From DASQJJ01 sp035631115 (GTDB lineage: Bacteria; Patescibacteriota; Microgenomatia; Levybacterales; UBA12049), in contig DASQJJ010000072.1 of assembly GCA_035631115.1 (NCBI GenBank), positions 1 through 7,630 on the forward strand: a stretch of 7,630 nt of DNA, given 5' to 3'. Positions 4,709 to 7,630 of the stretch are shown piece by piece (the first letter of the stretch is position 1; each line of letters starts with the position of its first letter). A model generated the notes under the pieces. That model made no database searches. It was not told the DNA's origin and saw only the letters and a program-made list of their open reading frames with translations. Made by a program: the position numbers and the translations under genes.

Positions 4709-4936
4709 TTGGAATATACAGCCTCACCATCCTCTGCCCCTTTATGTAATCAATGCGGAAGCAAGTTGATTCGTCTTGCCAAAAAAACCAAAAAAGTAGA
4801 AGGTCAGAAATTCCCTATAACTATTATTACCTACAAGTGCTCGGATAAGGATTGTCAGAAGAGAATTGATAAAGAAAGACGAGAAAGACTTAAAAAAGAA
4901 AAAGAGCGCATGGAGAAAAAACAGCCTCGAAAATAG
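4709..4936 (+). CDS. Zinc-ribbon mini-protein
   Basis: With the TTG start the protein has 75 residues. A four-cysteine zinc site is evident: C13-x2-C16 (LCNQCGSKL) and C44-x4-C49 (YKCSDKDCQ), separated by a basic stretch and EGQKFPIT. The second half (50-75) is an almost purely Lys/Arg/Glu helix, likely a coiled coil or a nucleic-acid-contacting tail. I recall similar zinc ribbons as common small proteins in CPR genomes; their function is unknown. An in-frame ATG at 4637 would add 24 residues. I reject it because a terminator-like hairpin covers its first codons, because the promoter lies within that extension, and because it has no ribosome binding site. The TTG has none either, which fits near-leaderless initiation. 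The next gene has its own -10. Confidence 0.7.
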   Translation: MEYTASPSSAPLCNQCGSKLIRLAKKTKKVEGQKFPITIITYKCSDKDCQKRIDKERRERLKKEKERMEKKQPRK

Positions 4937-4958
4937 TCTTCCTCAAGCACCCTATTTT

Positions 4959-4967
4959 TGGTATAGT
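4959..4967 (+). promoter_or_regulatory. Extended -10 element for the PEGA/SH3 gene
   Basis: TGGTATAGT, 14 nt before the ATG at 4982. The predicted leader is about 8 nt, too short for a Shine-Dalgarno, and none is present. No good -35 is visible at the proper distance. Confidence 0.45.
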
Positions 4968-4981
4968 TTTAGATATCCTAT

Positions 4982-5821
4982 ATGAAGCGACTTCTTCTTT
5001 TTTTAGGTCCCATTGTCTTAGGGCTCATTGTTTTCTTTACCTTTCTTTTTTTCTTCTCAAAAAGTAAAAGCGGCAATGGCGCGCTACAAATAACAGCAGT
5101 GCCTGTAAGTAATGTCTATCTTAATGGAAAATTACTTGGCAAAACCCCTTTATGCAAATGTGAAGGAAAAGATATGATTCCATCAGGTACCTATACAATA
5201 AAATTGACCCCCCTAGCAGGAGACAATCTCCAGCCATATGAAGAGACAATTACCATAACAAAAGGTATTCTGACAGTGGTCGACAGAACATTTGGAGTGG
5301 GAGAGGCGTCAACGGGAAGTGTTATTACTCTTATTCCGCTTTCTGATAGTAATCAAACACAAGCATTTATTGCATCTTTTCCATCTGGTGTCGGAGTAAA
5401 TATAGATGGAAATGATTCTGGCAAAACCCCACTTCTTGTGAAGACACTCACACCATCAGATCACGAAATTCTTCTAAGCAAAGATGGCTACAAAGATAAA
5501 ACAGTGCATATTCATACGGTAAGTGGGTATCAATTAAAAGCATTGATTACCTTGGGAATTGTTGTGCCAACCAGTACGGCAGCAGCAAATTTTCAGAATG
5601 CATCACTTACTCCTGTAGAAAAAGCAAAAGTTATTATTCTAGATACTCCAACCGGCTTTCTTCGTGTACGAAGCGAGCCCTCTCTAGGCGCATCCGAGAC
5701 TGCACAAGTTAAGCCAGGGGATACATTTCCTTTTCAGGATGAGCAGAATGGATGGTATCAAATAGAATTGTCTGTTGGGAAATTGGGTTGGGTAAATTCA
5801 CAGTATGCCCAGAAGAAATAA
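4982..5821 (+). CDS. Membrane-anchored PEGA-PEGA-SH3b protein
   Basis: A 279-residue surface-facing protein. Residues 4-26 are one hydrophobic helix with no lipobox, so it is probably an uncleaved anchor. Two PEGA-type beta domains follow. The first spans about 34-104 (TAVPVSNVYLNGKLLGKTPL, then PSGTYTIKL). The second spans about 128-192 (FPSGVGVNIDGNDSGKTPLL, then HEILLSKDGYKDKTVHIH). The paired motif x-V-x-[LI]-[ND]-G-x-x-x-G-K-T-P-L is clear in both. Residues 214-277 form a bacterial SH3 domain (FLRVRSEPSLGA, VKPGDTFPF, NGWYQIEL, LGWVNSQYA). PEGA and SH3b domains usually bind cell-wall or surface polymers, so a scaffold or wall-binding role is likely; no catalytic motif is seen. Near-leaderless initiation is predicted. 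It is convergent with the UbiA-family gene. Confidence 0.88.
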   Translation: MKRLLLFLGPIVLGLIVFFTFLFFFSKSKSGNGALQITAVPVSNVYLNGKLLGKTPLCKCEGKDMIPSGTYTIKLTPLAGDNLQPYEETITITKGILTVVDRTFGVGEASTGSVITLIPLSDSNQTQAFIASFPSGVGVNIDGNDSGKTPLLVKTLTPSDHEILLSKDGYKDKTVHIHTVSGYQLKALITLGIVVPTSTAAANFQNASLTPVEKAKVIILDTPTGFLRVRSEPSLGASETAQVKPGDTFPFQDEQNGWYQIELSVGKLGWVNSQYAQKK

Positions 5822-5825
5822 AACC

Positions 5826-5883
5826 AGTTATTAGTTATTAGTTCATAGTTCATAGAAAAGTACGATGAACGATGAACGATGAA
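5826..5883. repeat. Heptanucleotide arrays forming a hairpin between convergent genes
   Basis: Left half: AGTTATT twice (5826-5839), then AGTTCAT twice (5840-5853). Right half: CGATGAA three times (5863-5883). The right 7-mer is close to the reverse complement of the left AGTTCAT units, so 5841-5855 pairs with 5863-5877 in 13 of 15 positions around the loop AAAAGTA. The element fills the gap between two 3' ends and could act as a two-way transcript-end structure, although there is no T-run. Confidence 0.8.
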
Positions 5884-5896
5884 CCAACTAACCTAT

Positions 5897-6841
5897 TTAC
5901 CCTCCAAGGTAATAAATGATTCCGATAACCAGAAGGGCCCAGACAACAACTGTTACGAGAAGAGGAGTATCGGATAAAAGTACTTTTTCTGGACTTTCTC
6001 CTTCATGCTTTTCGTAAATATCTTGAAGATATCTCATAAGACCATAAACAACAGGGACAATAGTAATCATAAGCCACTTTCTTTCAAAGTAAGACGGTAA
6101 AAAATCTGGCAGAAGTAGACTAAAGCCAATTCTTAATCCATGAGGATTTTCAAGGAAAGTAAAGAATGAATAAAAAATAAAGGTACTCGTTGCAAAAATA
6201 GATGCATAGACATTCAATAAGCTTTCCGAATAATGGGATAGGGTTTTGCGGATAGTTGCAATCTGTGCGGTGGGCATCTGGGAAATAAGCGTAAGCTCTG
6301 ATTTTCTTTTTCCAACTGCCAAAAAAAGCGAAAGTGCAACCGTGGTAAGAATAAGCCATACAGAAATGTGATACCCCGTTGCAACCTCTCCTGCATACAC
6401 CCGAAGAATATATCCTGTTGCAAGAAGAAGAATGTCTGTGACTGCAAGGTTTTTAAGAAAAATAGAATAGGAAAGTTGCATAAAGAAATAAATTAAAAGA
6501 AGGATAACAAATCCCGAGCTTACCAAATGTGCAAGAAAAAGAGAGGCAATAAAAAGAATGACTGCAAGTACTGTGCCATAGGCAACAGATAAGTCTCCAT
6601 GAGCTAAAGGACGGAAGCGTTTAAAGGGATGAATTTTATCTTTTTCTATGTCAAATATGTCATTAACAATATAAATTGCACTTGATGTTGCGCAGAATGC
6701 AAAAAAAGCTAAGCCAACTTTAGAAAAAAGAGTTGGGTCGAATAATTGACCAGAGAAGATAATAGCAGCGAAAATAGCAAAATTTTTAATCCATTGCTTG
6801 GGGCGCATCAACTTTAATGACTTTACAAAAATTCTTCTCAT
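5897..6841 (-). CDS. Decaprenyl-phosphate phosphoribosyltransferase-like UbiA-family prenyltransferase
   Basis: A 314-residue multi-span membrane protein of the UbiA superfamily, close in length to mycobacterial Rv3806c. That enzyme joins PRPP to decaprenyl phosphate, the first committed step toward decaprenyl-phosphoryl-arabinose. Family marks are visible: RPKQWIKNFAIFAA (13-26); the first Asp-rich motif N60-D61-x2-D64-x3-D68 followed by HPFKRFRPLAHGDLS (71-85); and the second region FLKNLAVTDILLLATGYILR (128-147) with AVGKRKSEL (175-183). The HPxKRxRP sequence is typical of the phosphoribosyl branch rather than quinone or heme prenyltransferases. About eight or nine hydrophobic helices can be counted. 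The start overlaps the stop of the WecA-like gene (ATGA), so the two are co-translated. DprE1 and DprE2, which would convert ribose to arabinose, are not in view, so the final product is unknown. Confidence 0.88.
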   Translation of the reverse strand: MRRIFVKSLKLMRPKQWIKNFAIFAAIIFSGQLFDPTLFSKVGLAFFAFCATSSAIYIVNDIFDIEKDKIHPFKRFRPLAHGDLSVAYGTVLAVILFIASLFLAHLVSSGFVILLLIYFFMQLSYSIFLKNLAVTDILLLATGYILRVYAGEVATGYHISVWLILTTVALSLFLAVGKRKSELTLISQMPTAQIATIRKTLSHYSESLLNVYASIFATSTFIFYSFFTFLENPHGLRIGFSLLLPDFLPSYFERKWLMITIVPVVYGLMRYLQDIYEKHEGESPEKVLLSDTPLLVTVVVWALLVIGIIYYLGG

Positions 6842-7630
6842 TGACGAGATGATAATACTTTATGCAGAAAAAGTAGTCCTCCTCCTGCAATCGCCACAAG
6901 CATAAGTAAAGCAAACGCCTTACCTGCACTTGTTAGAGATAAGGATACTGTGCCCAATATAGCAGAAATACTCCAGTAAAACAATGCAATTGCTCTTTGG
7001 GAATACCCAAGGCGAAGAAGAAGGTGGTGAAGATGAAGTCTGTCATGCCAGAAAGGAGATTTGCCGGATGCGATTCGCCGTACAACGGTAAAAAGTCCAT
7101 CGACCATAGGTACTCCCATAACAAGAATTGCTGTTGCTAATTTTGCACCAGACAAAAGTGCAACAACAGAAAGAATTAAATAGACACTTGTTGCACCATA
7201 CCCAGGAAAAATTTTTGCAGGATGAAAATTATATAATAAAAATCCAATTGCACTACCGCTAATAAGAAATGCTAAATGAGATGCAATATAGGTATGTGGA
7301 TCACTCATGGGAAATCGAAGACTGAGAAGACCAATAACAAAGCTAGATATGGCAACGACACCTGGCATTTGTCCATCTACTCCCTTACTCCAATTAAGCA
7401 TATTCATTGTCCAGACAATCCATGCTAACGCGAGGGCGCTTGAGATAATAGGAATACTCATATGGGTGCCAAAGACATCGAGTGTAATTCGTATCGAATC
7501 TAAATGGTAAATACCCCCAAAGGGATTGGTAACAAAAGGGATACCAACTCCTGCGCCAACAACAAGCAGCGCACAGGCAATATTTATAAAAAGTCGAAAG
7601 TAGCGGGAAATATCGTACTTATCATCGAGT
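6838..7630 (-). CDS. WecA/MraY-superfamily phosphosugar transferase, 5' end cut off by the window
   Basis: The reading frame stays open to the window edge, so the gene starts outside; 263 residues are visible. The ATG at 7461 is internal. It is a polytopic membrane protein resembling WecA/TagO, which transfer a sugar-1-phosphate from a UDP-sugar to a polyprenyl phosphate. Visible marks are LDDKYDIS at the very start (the DDxxD site), WTMNMLNWSKGVDGQMPG (residues 73-90), FHPAKIFPGYG (135-145), GVPMVDGLFTVVRR (172-185) and the HLHH nucleotide/catalytic loop (199-202) in HDRLHLHHLLLRLGYSQR. Two acidic positions usually conserved are changed: the first Asp of NxxNxxDGxDG is Lys, and the Asp of F-x-GDxGS is Tyr. 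Other features match well, so this is either a divergent active branch or an enzyme of altered chemistry. It is coupled by ATGA to the UbiA-family gene. Confidence 0.88.
   Translation of the reverse strand, partial: LDDKYDISRYFRLFINIACALLVVGAGVGIPFVTNPFGGIYHLDSIRITLDVFGTHMSIPIISSALALAWIVWTMNMLNWSKGVDGQMPGVVAISSFVIGLLSLRFPMSDPHTYIASHLAFLISGSAIGFLLYNFHPAKIFPGYGATSVYLILSVVALLSGAKLATAILVMGVPMVDGLFTVVRRIASGKSPFWHDRLHLHHLLLRLGYSQRAIALFYWSISAILGTVSLSLTSAGKAFALLMLVAIAGGGLLFLHKVLSSRQ

Noticed and set aside
5822..5896. Heptanucleotide region as a tRNA or structured RNA gene
   Set aside because: There is no cloverleaf or conserved T-loop sequence; the pairing is explained by the near-complementary 7-mers.

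Overview
The window looks like a chromosomal piece of a Candidate Phyla Radiation (Patescibacteria) bacterium, most likely from the Microgenomates side. This is inferred from gene content and style, not from a marker gene. The DNA is AT-rich, the genes are short and tightly packed, and several proteins have the look of that group: a secreted protein with repeated four-cysteine modules and a Pro/Thr stalk, a small membrane protein with repeated NPF motifs, a tiny zinc ribbon, a PEGA/SH3 membrane protein, and a WecA-like transferase with the motifs NWSKGVDG and KIFPGYG. There is no rRNA, tRNA, CRISPR array, transposase or phage gene.

Layout from left to right. (1) The 3' end of a HAD-type phosphatase (+, 1-106). 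(2) A two-gene + strand operon: a membrane protein with NPF repeats (157-546) overlapping by ATGA with a secreted cysteine-repeat protein (543-1697). (3) Two - strand genes with separate promoters: an Arg/His-rich hypothetical protein (1705-2073) and an FKBP prolyl isomerase (2120-2446). (4) A divergent control region at 2447-2557 with a hairpin repeat. (5) A + strand pair, MsrB methionine sulfoxide reductase (2558-2983) followed immediately by a membrane-anchored alpha/beta hydrolase (2984-3859). (6) A VanW-like secreted protein (-, 3852-4496) that overlaps the hydrolase end by 8 nt. (7) A 212-nt control region (4497-4708) with a near-consensus promoter, an operator-like palindrome and a terminator-like hairpin. 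(8) A zinc-ribbon mini-protein (+, 4709-4936) and a PEGA-PEGA-SH3 membrane protein (+, 4982-5821). (9) Heptanucleotide repeats folding into a hairpin between convergent genes (5826-5883). (10) A - strand operon of a WecA/MraY-superfamily phosphosugar transferase (6838 to beyond 7630) overlapping by ATGA with a decaprenyl-phosphate phosphoribosyltransferase-like UbiA protein (5897-6841).

Most of the genes act at the cell envelope: polyprenyl-phosphate sugar chemistry, cell-surface display, periplasmic or surface binding domains and extracytoplasmic hydrolysis. MsrB and FKBP add protein repair and folding.

The observations I rate highest are three. First, several promoters sit directly against their start codons, which implies leaderless mRNAs; the two genes with long leaders are the ones with Shine-Dalgarno sequences. 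Second, a tandem heptanucleotide array is used as coding sequence for a signal peptide. Third, the WecA-like enzyme lacks two acidic residues normally conserved in its superfamily and is coupled to a phosphoribosyltransferase.
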